Position numbers and translations under genes: made by a program. Positions 16,510 through 24,870 of a stretch of 64,000 nt of DNA are shown here, piece after piece (the stretch's first letter is position 1; the number at the start of each line of letters is the position of its first letter). The stretch is from contig JAEUTQ010000060.1 of NCBI GenBank assembly GCA_016787445.1, positions 38,545 through 102,544 on the forward strand, written 5' to 3'. Under the pieces are notes generated by a model. It was not told the origin of the DNA and searched no databases. It saw nothing but the letters and a program-made list of their open reading frames with translations. This stretch comes from Bacteroidia bacterium (GTDB lineage Bacteria > Bacteroidota > Bacteroidia > B-17B0 > Aurantibacillaceae).

Positions 16510-19194
16510 TTACGCCTTCGCAAAACGCTTTTGTCCGAAATCCAATATTCTATCAATAAACTCGTAAGGTTTATACTGATTGATGGCTGCCTGATGATAA
16601 ATACAAGTAGCAGGTGTCATACCCGGTAATGAATTTACTTCTATAAAAATAACCTCAGCACGCGGGCCATCAAACACTCTAACAAACGCATCGATACGAC
16701 AATAACCTTGCACGTTTAATGCTTTAGCAGCACCACCTAAAGCTTGCTTTACCTGATCAGAAATCAGCTGTCTCTCTTTAGCATCTTTGGCATAACGAGC
16801 CGGTGTAATGTTTTGTCCTTGCCCTGCTAAAAACTTTTCTTCCAAACTTAAAATGTCTCCTTCCGCTAAGGCTTCTGACGCTTCAAAAACTTCGTACTCA
16901 AATTCTCCTTTAGCATTAAACTTAGTAAGCATGCCTCCGGTAATTTCTAAAAAGTGTTTGGCGCCATTTTTTGAAATCAGCTCTTCCACCAAAATAACGG
17001 TTTTGATTGGAAACTCTTCTTTTGGTTTTATGTGTAATGTTTCTGCGGCTTTTAAATCCAAATCTTCGCTTGAGCGAAACATTAATGTTGCAAATGCTTC
17101 AAATTCTTCGAAGGATTTTATTTTTTTCACCGCACTGCTACAACCGTCATCAACCGGTTTTGCAATAAATGGATATTTGTAATCATTGGCTAATACGGTT
17201 TTCAAATTCTCCTTGTTTTTCTTCCAATCATCCGCTGTAATAAGCATGTGTTTTGCAACCAAAAAACCATTCTTCATCAAAATCTCATTGGTACGGTATT
17301 TATCGATGGTAATTTCAGAACTGCTTTTATCAGAACCGTTATACGTTAAGCCAACAGCTTCTAGTTTTTCCTGAACAGAACCATCTTCACCAGGACGGCC
17401 ATGTAAAGCAATAAATACCTGTTTCACTTGTTTCGCTAAATCAGAATAGGTTAGCAATTGAGGAGCTTCTAAATTGGAAGCAGAAGAATATTTTTCAGTT
17501 ACGGTATTACACTCTTTAATGATTTGATTGATGATAGGATGAACCTTATAGTTGTTTATTTTCTCCTTGATATCATCGGCATTATCCTTCAACAATAAAT
17601 TAATCGGCAATTTATACATGAGGTGATTATCATGATCGCCGGTTAAGAAAACAGGAATTGGCGCATACTTCTCTGAAGAAGCCAACTTCTCATAAATGTT
17701 TCGTCCGCTCTCAACAGAAATATGTCGTTCGGAAGAATAACCACCTAAAATAACTGCGACTTTTACTTTATTGCTTCCTGCCGATTTTTCATTCTTAATG
17801 CTTTGATCAAGCTGCTTTAAATGCGCATCATAGATTCTTGCGCCTTTTGAGTTTTTAATGCGCTTTGCCAGCGAAGTCCGGATAATGTAAGTTAAAAATT
17901 GCGAAGGATTCAATCCGATTTCCGCTGCCTGATGAAAGAAAAAAGAGGAAGGCATCATACCGGAAGTTGTATTCGGATCATTCAAAAATATTTTCCCATC
18001 CTTACTTAAAAAACCATCAATACGTGCGTATACATCGAAATTAAGAGCGTAAAACAACTTTTCGCACTCCTTTCGAATGGCATTGATTTGCTCATCCGGC
18101 AAATCAATTGGTGTAATCTTGCGCGAAAGTCCCGGCATGTATTTACTGCGGTAATCAAATAGCTCTTTACCTTTCCGTATTTCGGTTGGCGGAAGCGCGA
18201 TTGCTTTTTCATTTTCATCTTCCAAAACAATGCAACTAAATTCCTTTCCATCAATGAACCCTTCAACTAAAACTGTGCTTTCGCCATCTAAACTTTCCAA
18301 CACACAACCTTCTTTTGATTTTAAATGTTTATTCAGACTTTCAATTAAAGTATTTGGGTCGTAAACTAACTCTTCATTATCAATTGATATTGGTAACCCA
18401 ATACCTTCACGGATATCCGTTAAATGCCGTACAAAATCTATCTTCTCACGCTCATTTAATTTATTCCATTCTGCTGCGTCGATCCATTTTGTAAATAACG
18501 CCTTTTCAACGGCCGACATAAATTCCACTTCATTATCCTTCATTAAAATGGTCACGCCAATGGATGATCCTTGATTAGCAGGCTTAATTACCATTGGGAA
18601 ACCAATCTCTTTTTTAGCCTTATCCCACACGCCTTTACACTCGCCCTTTATCCACGCATTTCTATCAATTGTAAAAAATGATGGAGAATTAAATCCGGCT
18701 TGCACCATCAACTTTTTTTGCACGGATTTATCAATGCCAATTGCTGAAGGTAAAATGCCGGAACCAGAATAAGGTATACTTAAATACTCGAATAAACCTT
18801 GTATGCGGCCATCCTCGCCATAAGGACCATGCAAACATAAAAACGCAAAATCAATTAAGGACTTGAGTTCATCCACTTTTACTTTCTTACCGATTTTAGA
18901 AATCAACTCGTCTTGTTGTGCCACCGAAAGATTTCCCAAATTCTCTGCGTAAAATTGAAACTCTGAATTGTTAGCCGGTAAAAATTCAACCGGCGGATAG
19001 AAATCACGAACAGTACCCTTGTAAACAAATTGCCAATCGAGTAATACAAAATTTCCGAATGAATCTACAAATAAAGGAATCGCTTCAAAAATAGATTTGT
19101 TCAAGTTATCGTAAACAGTACGGCCGCCGGCAAAAGAGATTTCACGTTCTTTAGAGCGACCACCAAAAATAATTCCGACTTTTAATTTTGACAT
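16510..19194 (-). CDS. tandem (double-length) D-alanine--D-alanine ligase-like protein
   Basis: An 894-residue protein made of two complete Ddl-type ATP-grasp modules, residues ~1-450 and ~475-894. Module 1 shows GGRSKEREIS, LHGPYGEDGRIQG, VIKPANQGSS and ARIDGF...DPNTTSGMMPSS. Module 2 shows GGYSSERHIS, LHGRPGEDGSVQ, AKPVDDGCSS and CRIDAF...EVNSLPGMTPA. Normal Ddl proteins have 300-370 residues, so this is a head-to-tail fusion or duplication. The metal-binding Glu of the ExN motif is Asp in module 1 (DPN) and is kept in module 2 (EVN). Both modules seem catalytically equipped. The family makes D-Ala-D-Ala for peptidoglycan in the cytoplasm; whether both halves use D-Ala is unknown. The porP/sprF-like gene follows it. 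Confidence 0.88.
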   Translation of the reverse strand: MSKLKVGIIFGGRSKEREISFAGGRTVYDNLNKSIFEAIPLFVDSFGNFVLLDWQFVYKGTVRDFYPPVEFLPANNSEFQFYAENLGNLSVAQQDELISKIGKKVKVDELKSLIDFAFLCLHGPYGEDGRIQGLFEYLSIPYSGSGILPSAIGIDKSVQKKLMVQAGFNSPSFFTIDRNAWIKGECKGVWDKAKKEIGFPMVIKPANQGSSIGVTILMKDNEVEFMSAVEKALFTKWIDAAEWNKLNEREKIDFVRHLTDIREGIGLPISIDNEELVYDPNTLIESLNKHLKSKEGCVLESLDGESTVLVEGFIDGKEFSCIVLEDENEKAIALPPTEIRKGKELFDYRSKYMPGLSRKITPIDLPDEQINAIRKECEKLFYALNFDVYARIDGFLSKDGKIFLNDPNTTSGMMPSSFFFHQAAEIGLNPSQFLTYIIRTSLAKRIKNSKGARIYDAHLKQLDQSIKNEKSAGSNKVKVAVILGGYSSERHISVESGRNIYEKLASSEKYAPIPVFLTGDHDNHLMYKLPINLLLKDNADDIKEKINNYKVHPIINQIIKECNTVTEKYSSASNLEAPQLLTYSDLAKQVKQVFIALHGRPGEDGSVQEKLEAVGLTYNGSDKSSSEITIDKYRTNEILMKNGFLVAKHMLITADDWKKNKENLKTVLANDYKYPFIAKPVDDGCSSAVKKIKSFEEFEAFATLMFRSSEDLDLKAAETLHIKPKEEFPIKTVILVEELISKNGAKHFLEITGGMLTKFNAKGEFEYEVFEASEALAEGDILSLEEKFLAGQGQNITPARYAKDAKERQLISDQVKQALGGAAKALNVQGYCRIDAFVRVFDGPRAEVIFIEVNSLPGMTPATCIYHQAAINQYKPYEFIDRILDFGQKRFAKA

Positions 19195-19302
19195 AAGTTC
19201 AATAGCGTATTAAGGGCATAATTCTGCCTCATTAAATTTCAAGTTTTAAACGCTGGATTTTTGGGTACGAGAAAAGAAGTAATTAACGGACTAATTAACA
19301 AT

Positions 19303-20724
19303 TTAGTCCTTTACAAACCTTTGATGGAAACAATTACCCTTAACATTAATCTCAATAATGTAAATTCCGGAAGGTAATGTACTCACATCAATGGATTTGT
19401 CTACTATACCTGTCATGCAAATTTGCCCTACCGCATTCATCACTTTGTACTGAAATGAACCTTGCTGTACAATCCATTGTGATTTTATAAAAAGCTCGTT
19501 TGATACAGGGTTTGGATACAGTGCACCCTTCCCATCATTTTCCAATTCGCTGATTCCAACCGTACAATTGTTGTTATAAGTAATTATTTTGGTGCCTCCC
19601 CAATTGGCATAACAGGGAATTCCCGTTATTAGGTAAGATACATAGATCTGATTTTTATACCTTCCAATTCCCCAACTTCCAAGACTATCTGTTGGTATTC
19701 CGAATCTTGAACATGAATCAGGCAAGGAAGGATTTGAAACATTAACGGCAAACAGGTCACTTCTTCCCGCGCTCATGAAAACCAAATTACAATTGTTGTC
19801 AAATTCAATTTCGTTGGTATGCCCAATGCTATTGACCCAGTTATTAGAAGAAGTTTCGCACTTCCATGGATTCCACCATCCTAATTGTGTAATATTTGAG
19901 GTATCTTTTACATTAAGAATTTCCATGCCGCAATAATCTGCAGCAACATAAACCAGCGTATCATTCAAGATTAAATTATTGTACGCGCGTGCTTTGTTAA
20001 TGATAGCCGGATTTGAATACTGACCGGTTTCTTTCAAAGATAATTTGTTCGTTGCATCAATCACACGAACACCTCCTGCGTCATAACTTAAGTAGAGTAC
20101 ATTGTTTTTAGCAACAATTTGCCGCGCATTAATTTTGAGTAGTTCCGAGCCGTTGGGATTTGGTTTTGGAAAATGAACACTTGGTTTAAATACCGAAACA
20201 AAAGCAATGTTAGATTTATTGCTGATATCAAGTACAATTACTCCATTTTGCATTGCAGATAAGTAAGCGTAATTACCCTCAATGGCAACATGACCTGCAC
20301 CACTTGTTGCGTTATAGGTATAAGTAGAAGTTACGGTTGGTGACGCAGGATTACTAATATTAACAATTGCCATTCCTGATTTTTGCGCCGTAGCACTAAA
20401 ATGATCACCCAAAGCGAGATATAAATAATTTCCACTCTGCGTACAATTCATGACATGCAAATTTTGCAATGAAGAAATGCCAATTGTCGCAACCAAAGTT
20501 GGAGAAGTAACTGTACTAATATTGTAAACTATCAATCCACTTCCTTTCGCGCAAACATAGAGAAATGGTTTTAATGCTGCTGTGTCTCGTCTTGCCGTTA
20601 GGTTAATTTGCAATGTTGGAAAAGCCATAGGGATATCCTTTTGCAATTGAAAATTTACAGGTTGAACACATTGCGAGATGGCAAACTCATAAATAAAACA
20701 AAAATAGATGAGGAGTTTTTTCAT
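19303..20724 (-). CDS. secreted LVIVD-repeat protein with T9SS type A sorting tail
   Basis: A 473-residue protein with a signal peptide (ending near YEFAISQ). The body contains LVIVD-type beta-propeller repeats: GLIVYNISTVTSPTLVATI, GMAIVNISNPASPTV, GVIVLDISNKSNIAFV, GVRVIDATNKLSL and GMEILNVKDTSNITQLG. The last ~80 residues (ENDGKGALYPNPVSNELFI through PSGIYIIEINVKG) form a typical type A T9SS tail. This indicates a cell-surface or secreted propeller protein of unknown ligand. It follows rdgB by 18 bases and is probably the last gene of the epimerase-rdgB unit. A hairpin (GGACTAA/TTAGTCC, 19288-19309) overlaps its stop codon but lacks a T run. Confidence 0.82.
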   Translation of the reverse strand: MKKLLIYFCFIYEFAISQCVQPVNFQLQKDIPMAFPTLQINLTARRDTAALKPFLYVCAKGSGLIVYNISTVTSPTLVATIGISSLQNLHVMNCTQSGNYLYLALGDHFSATAQKSGMAIVNISNPASPTVTSTYTYNATSGAGHVAIEGNYAYLSAMQNGVIVLDISNKSNIAFVSVFKPSVHFPKPNPNGSELLKINARQIVAKNNVLYLSYDAGGVRVIDATNKLSLKETGQYSNPAIINKARAYNNLILNDTLVYVAADYCGMEILNVKDTSNITQLGWWNPWKCETSSNNWVNSIGHTNEIEFDNNCNLVFMSAGRSDLFAVNVSNPSLPDSCSRFGIPTDSLGSWGIGRYKNQIYVSYLITGIPCYANWGGTKIITYNNNCTVGISELENDGKGALYPNPVSNELFIKSQWIVQQGSFQYKVMNAVGQICMTGIVDKSIDVSTLPSGIYIIEINVKGNCFHQRFVKD

Positions 20725-20742
20725 TGTTGTTTTACCTACAAT

Positions 20743-21327
20743 TTACGATTTATTCTGAGCTTTCAAAAATTCATTCATTTTTGAAACCGCAATAGCCCGA
20801 TGTGAAATTTGATTTTTTTCCTCGGCTGTCATTTGGGCAAAAGTTTTGGTATAACCTGCGGGAATGAAGACGGGATCGTAGCCAAAACCATTAGTCCCTA
20901 TGGGTTGTTGTGCAATCGTGCCCTCAATTATTCCCTCAAACAAATATTCTTTACCGTCCAAAATTAAAGCAATAACCGTTCTGAAGCGGGCTTTACGATT
21001 CTCAATGCCTTCCAGATTTTTTAAAAGCTTTTCGGTGTTTTTTTCATCGCTTTTTGGTACGCCTGCATAGCGCGCTGAAAAAACACCCGGTTCATTGTTA
21101 AGCGCTTCGACTTCAAGACCAGAGTCATCGGCAAAACAATTTTTATTGTATTTGTTATAGACGTGCTTTGCTTTGAGAAGGGCGTTGCCTTGAAATGTAT
21201 TGGCTGTCTCCTCAATATCATCACTGCAATTGATGTCTTTTAAACTAACTATTTTTATCGCTGTACTGACTACCTTCTGAACTTCGGCAGCCTTGTGAGC
21301 GTTGGCGGTTACAAAGACTAATTCCAT
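20743..21327 (-). CDS. rdgB: RdgB/HAM1-type non-canonical purine NTP pyrophosphatase (dITP/XTP)
   Basis: 194 residues, full length for the family. The N terminus ELVFVTANAHKAAEV carries the (T/S)xNxHK substrate-binding motif. FADDSGLEVEALNNEPGVFSARYAG contains the catalytic Asp and the conserved GVFSARYAG. FGYDPVF and the C-terminal ISHRAIA are also present. The enzyme hydrolyses dITP, ITP and XTP to monophosphates, keeping deaminated purines out of nucleic acids. It is six bases downstream of the epimerase gene and 18 bases upstream of the LVIVD gene, so it lies inside a three-gene unit driven from 22360-22389. Confidence 0.95.
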   Translation of the reverse strand: MELVFVTANAHKAAEVQKVVSTAIKIVSLKDINCSDDIEETANTFQGNALLKAKHVYNKYNKNCFADDSGLEVEALNNEPGVFSARYAGVPKSDEKNTEKLLKNLEGIENRKARFRTVIALILDGKEYLFEGIIEGTIAQQPIGTNGFGYDPVFIPAGYTKTFAQMTAEEKNQISHRAIAVSKMNEFLKAQNKS

Positions 21328-21333
21328 TTCGAC

Positions 21334-22335
21334 TTAATCCTCCAACCAAATCTTAGGTAACTTTTCGGTTATTTCAATGTTGTCGAACTTTTTACTCTTT
21401 TTAATGCCGGTTTTTTTAGCCCAGGCTGCCATTTTTTGCAGACCGTTACTTAATGAAACAAAATCTTTGTCGTTTATGCCGAATACTTTTTTACTCTTTG
21501 AGTGATCAGAATAAGCGTGTTGCACTTCATTACGTGCTTCTAAAAAACGGATTGGCTGACTAAGATTCATTGCTTTTGTAACTTCCTCAGCCAATTGCTT
21601 CACGGAATAATCTACATCTCCTCCAATATTAAAAACCTCGTTGTAGGCCTCTTTAATTTCAACGCACTTTGCGATATGTGGCGCTACATCATCGATGTAA
21701 CTAAAGGCACGGGTTTGACTTCCATCTCCAAATATGGTTAATGGTTTTCCCTGCATTAATTGATTCATGAAAATACCTACTACATTACGGTAACGGTCGC
21801 CCAGGTTTTGATATTCGCCATAAACATTGTGCGGACGGAAAATAACATAATTCAATCCAAACATTTCGTGAGTAACCTTTAAATCCATCTCAACCGAATA
21901 TTTTGCAATACCATAAGGATCTTCTGGCATCGGCACCATGTCTTCACGCATTGGTAATTGTCCTTTCCCATAAACAGCGATAGAGGAAGTAAAAACGAAG
22001 CATTTGATTTTATGAAGAACCGCTTGATTAATGAGGTTAATACTTCCCAGTACGTTATTGTTATAGTTAAACCTTTTGATAAAATGACTTAATCCCTCGG
22101 CAGCGTAGGCCGCCAAGTGGTACACATAGTCGAATTTTTCCTCGGCAAATAGTTTCTCAAGCAATTCGTTATCATTAATAGAGCCGTTCACGAACTTAGC
22201 CTTTGGATTTACGTTTTCCTCAAAGCCACCGCTTAGGTCGTCTAAAACAACCACTTGGTGCCCCATTTTTATTAAATGATTGGTAACGTGCGCGCCTATA
22301 AAGCCGGCGCCTCCTGTGACTAATGACTTTGCCAT
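21334..22335 (-). CDS. NAD-dependent nucleotide-sugar epimerase/dehydratase (extended SDR)
   Basis: 333 residues with the Rossmann motif GGAGFIGAH (residues 8-16), TSS (116-118) and the catalytic YGIAK (Y141, K145). The C-terminal part has RAFSYIDDVA and FNIGGD, typical of UDP-sugar 4-epimerases and dehydratases. Substrate specificity cannot be assigned; UDP-glucose/galactose or GlcNAc types fit best. It is a second, clearly different member besides galE at 36614. It is the first gene of a unit with rdgB and the LVIVD gene. It reads away from the polysaccharide locus, with which it shares the intergenic region, so a role in supplying a sugar nucleotide is plausible. Confidence 0.85.
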   Translation of the reverse strand: MAKSLVTGGAGFIGAHVTNHLIKMGHQVVVLDDLSGGFEENVNPKAKFVNGSINDNELLEKLFAEEKFDYVYHLAAYAAEGLSHFIKRFNYNNNVLGSINLINQAVLHKIKCFVFTSSIAVYGKGQLPMREDMVPMPEDPYGIAKYSVEMDLKVTHEMFGLNYVIFRPHNVYGEYQNLGDRYRNVVGIFMNQLMQGKPLTIFGDGSQTRAFSYIDDVAPHIAKCVEIKEAYNEVFNIGGDVDYSVKQLAEEVTKAMNLSQPIRFLEARNEVQHAYSDHSKSKKVFGINDKDFVSLSNGLQKMAAWAKKTGIKKSKKFDNIEITEKLPKIWLED

Positions 22336-22359
22336 ACGAATGAATCTTTACAATTGCTA

Positions 22360-22389
22360 CAAAGTTAGAAAATGGTTGCACCTACCCAA
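22360..22389 (-). promoter_or_regulatory. promoter of the epimerase-rdgB-LVIVD unit
   Basis: On the minus strand TTG (22387-22389), 19 bases, then TAACTTTG (22360-22367). This is an exact fit to the Bacteroidota promoter consensus TTG-N19-TAnnTTTG. The -7 element lies 24 bases before the ATG at 22335. Confidence 0.7.
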
Positions 22390-22438
22390 ACAATTTTAAT
22401 AATTGTATTTACTGCTGTAAAGAATCGTTTTTAATTAT

Positions 22439-22446
22439 TAAATTTG
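22439..22446 (+). promoter_or_regulatory. candidate -7 element (TAAATTTG) of the polysaccharide locus
   Basis: Exact TAnnTTTG match on the plus strand. The -33 position holds CTG near 22415-22417 and no TTG, so the match is partial. It would drive transcription through the 30-codon ORF at 22463 and into the fusion gene at 22622, leaving a leader of about 170 bases. Confidence 0.4.
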
Positions 22447-22462
22447 TTATAATTAAACTCTT

Positions 22463-22555
22463 ATGCACTACCTCATCTCTGTTCTCATATGTGGTTATTT
22501 AACTGCCTTAGCGTTTTTAATTTTTTCACCATCATTTAGCGTAATTCAACTATAA
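22463..22555 (+). CDS. possible 30-residue hydrophobic peptide upstream of the polysaccharide locus
   Basis: ATG to TAA encodes MHYLISVLICGYLTALAFLI followed by ten more residues, a single membrane-spanning segment. It begins 16 bases after a TAAATTTG -7 element and ends 66 bases before the first large gene. It could be a leader peptide, a small membrane protein or chance. There is no obvious ribosome binding site. No attenuator-like alternative hairpins were recognised downstream. Confidence 0.25.
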   Translation: MHYLISVLICGYLTALAFLIFSPSFSVIQL

Positions 22556-22621
22556 CCCTAAGAGGAGCGGCATCATATTTTGCCTTAAATCAGATATAAA
22601 AAAACATCTATAAATTAGTTC

Positions 22622-24832
22622 ATGAAAGTAGCCATCATAGAATTAGACCATTTTCAATATGGTTTAACCCAATCTGAGATATTTGATGGGCATGAAAAGA
22701 TTTTTTTTGTTTCACAAAACATAAAAAAAGAAATGACCGATTACAATCCCGGATTGTGTAACGGTACATTTCATATAATTGAGAGTCTGGAAACAAACGC
22801 AGATCAAATTATTAAAACTTGTAATTCTGAATCCATTGATTTATTAATGGTAAGCCCTGTATTCAGTGGATTTGAAGCCCTTTTAAAAATAGCTCAAAAC
22901 ATAAAGTCTCAGAAAGTAATCACCATTCACAATGTAAACTTCTGGCTAAACTCCAGATTTAGAACGCCGGCTGCCTTAAAAGAAAGAAAACTCAAACAAG
23001 AAATTGTAAAGTGTTTCGATTACATTGCCGTTGAAGATTTTATTTACCATCACCTTAAAACTAACAATGCTAAATTATTTAGTGAACATAAGTTCATTTA
23101 TATACCCTTTACAATTTTTCAAAGCAACAAAACAAGGATTCATCAAAAAGAAAATGATACTTTAAAAGTTGTTTTACCGGGAAGTATCCATAAAGACAGA
23201 AGGCGATATGAAGAAGTTATTGAGGTAATCACCAATTTTGCCAAGCAAGGTGCTCAGATTACCTTTTCCTTTGCAGGTAAGCCTCTGGAAGCATATGGGA
23301 AATGGGTAATAAGTCAGTTAGAAAATGCTAATGCACTAAAACCGGGAATCGCCAGTTATTTTCCTGTTAACAGTGAAAACATGCCTTTAAAATTTCTGAA
23401 AGAAATGGAAACTTCTGATTTGGTTCTTTCAACCAGTACAACAGAATTTAAAGCGCTTGGAACAACTGAATATATTGGAAAGACCAAACCAACCGCTGCG
23501 ATTCATGATATGATTAGTTTCCAGCTACCGGGTTTGTTGCCTCAGCATTTACATATTCCGGAAAACCTTGCAGATTCTGTTTTTAATTATAAAAACGCAG
23601 AGGAATTACAAAGCATACTCCAAAGTTTAATCAGCAACCCTGCAAAACTAAAGCTCTGGAAAGATCAAGCCATTAAAAACTCACAGTACTTTACGGTGAA
23701 AGAGATTCGTAAGAATCTGCCGTTTTTTTATAACCAATGTAAGAGATGCGTGATGGATAACATCAACGATCCGGATATTTGGTTTGATAAAAATGGTAAC
23801 TGTAATTATTGTAATGATTATTATAAATTCATTGAGACTGAAAAGACAAAAAAGGATTTTGATTCTGAAAAACTAAAACCCTTATTCAGTAAAATAAAAA
23901 AAGAAGGTGCTAATAAAAAATACGATTGTTTAGTTGGTGTAAGTGGCGGAGCCGATAGTATGTATGTGGTGCATTTGCTTGTTCAGGCCGGATTAAGACC
24001 TTTAGTTGTACATTATGACAACGGTTGGAATTCGGAAACAGCGGTGAAAAACATAGAAGTGATGTTGAACAAACTTAACATCGATTTACATACTTACATT
24101 AACGAGTGGGAAGAATTTAAAGATATTCAACTCGCGTTTATTAAAGCTTCTGTAATTGATATAGAACTTGTGACAGACCAAGCTATTATAGCCTCACTCT
24201 ATAAATTAAGCCGAAAGCACCATTTAAAATACGTTTTTACGGGGCATAATACTTCCACTGAATTCATTTTACCAAAGCACTGGTACCATTGGAAATTAGA
24301 TGGATTAAACATCAAGGCCATTCACAGAAAGTTTGGTAAGAAAAAAATATCCACCTACCCCATTATAACCTACTTTGATCAATACTATCTTAATAAAACA
24401 AAAAAGATAGAAATGTATTCTCTTCTCAATTATGTAAAATACAATAAAGCAGAAGCAAAAGAAATCTTAAAAAAAGAATACGGATGGATTGATTACACGG
24501 GAAAACATAATGAATCCGTTTTTACACGATTCTTTCAAAACTATATTCTACCATTAAAATTTCAGGTTGATAAACGTAAAGCGCATTTATCATCTTTAAT
24601 TTGTTCCGGACAATTAACACGGGAAGAAGCTTTAGAAGAACTTAAGAAACACCCATGGGAAACTGCTGAGACCCTCGAAGACAAGGACTATGTCATTAAA
24701 AAACTTGGGCTAACTATGGAAGAATTTGACGCCTGGATAAAAGAAAAACCTGTGTCGCATTTAAAATACCCGAGTTACCTTACACGTCATGATAAAATCA
24801 TTAGGTTTATTAAAAATCAGTTAGGGAGATGA
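22622..24832 (+). CDS. fusion: GT4-like glycosyltransferase + N-acetyl sugar amidotransferase (WbpG/PseA type)
   Basis: A 736-residue two-domain protein. Residues ~1-365 look like a GT-B/GT4-type glycosyltransferase (nucleotide-binding half around LKVVLPGSIHKDRRRYEEV and ITFSFAGKPLEAYG). Residues ~370-736 are an N-acetyl sugar amidotransferase of the WbpG/PseA family. CKRCVMD (C373, C376) and CNYC give four cysteines for a zinc site, and the PP-loop SGGADS is at 441-446. GHNTSTEFI lies further on. This family amidates acetamido sugars of LPS or flagellar glycans (acetamidino groups), usually with ammonia from HisH/HisF-like partners; none is in the window. It is the first large gene of a collinear glycosyltransferase run. 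The domain assignment of the C-terminal half is firm and that of the N-terminal half is moderate. Confidence 0.8.
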   Translation: MKVAIIELDHFQYGLTQSEIFDGHEKIFFVSQNIKKEMTDYNPGLCNGTFHIIESLETNADQIIKTCNSESIDLLMVSPVFSGFEALLKIAQNIKSQKVITIHNVNFWLNSRFRTPAALKERKLKQEIVKCFDYIAVEDFIYHHLKTNNAKLFSEHKFIYIPFTIFQSNKTRIHQKENDTLKVVLPGSIHKDRRRYEEVIEVITNFAKQGAQITFSFAGKPLEAYGKWVISQLENANALKPGIASYFPVNSENMPLKFLKEMETSDLVLSTSTTEFKALGTTEYIGKTKPTAAIHDMISFQLPGLLPQHLHIPENLADSVFNYKNAEELQSILQSLISNPAKLKLWKDQAIKNSQYFTVKEIRKNLPFFYNQCKRCVMDNINDPDIWFDKNGNCNYCNDYYKFIETEKTKKDFDSEKLKPLFSKIKKEGANKKYDCLVGVSGGADSMYVVHLLVQAGLRPLVVHYDNGWNSETAVKNIEVMLNKLNIDLHTYINEWEEFKDIQLAFIKASVIDIELVTDQAIIASLYKLSRKHHLKYVFTGHNTSTEFILPKHWYHWKLDGLNIKAIHRKFGKKKISTYPIITYFDQYYLNKTKKIEMYSLLNYVKYNKAEAKEILKKEYGWIDYTGKHNESVFTRFFQNYILPLKFQVDKRKAHLSSLICSGQLTREEALEELKKHPWETAETLEDKDYVIKKLGLTMEEFDAWIKEKPVSHLKYPSYLTRHDKIIRFIKNQLGR

Positions 24833-24870
24833 TTTTCTTCAAATAAGTTTTAAAACTACTTATTCATGGC

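Noticed and set aside
16808..18266. Antisense ORFs within the double Ddl gene
   Set aside because: No family features, and the minus-strand frame is a full-length enzyme with intact motifs in both halves.
19288..19309. Hairpin GGACTAA/TTAGTCC at the stop of the LVIVD gene
   Set aside because: The stem is AT-rich and short and has no T run after it on the minus strand, so it is not called a terminator.
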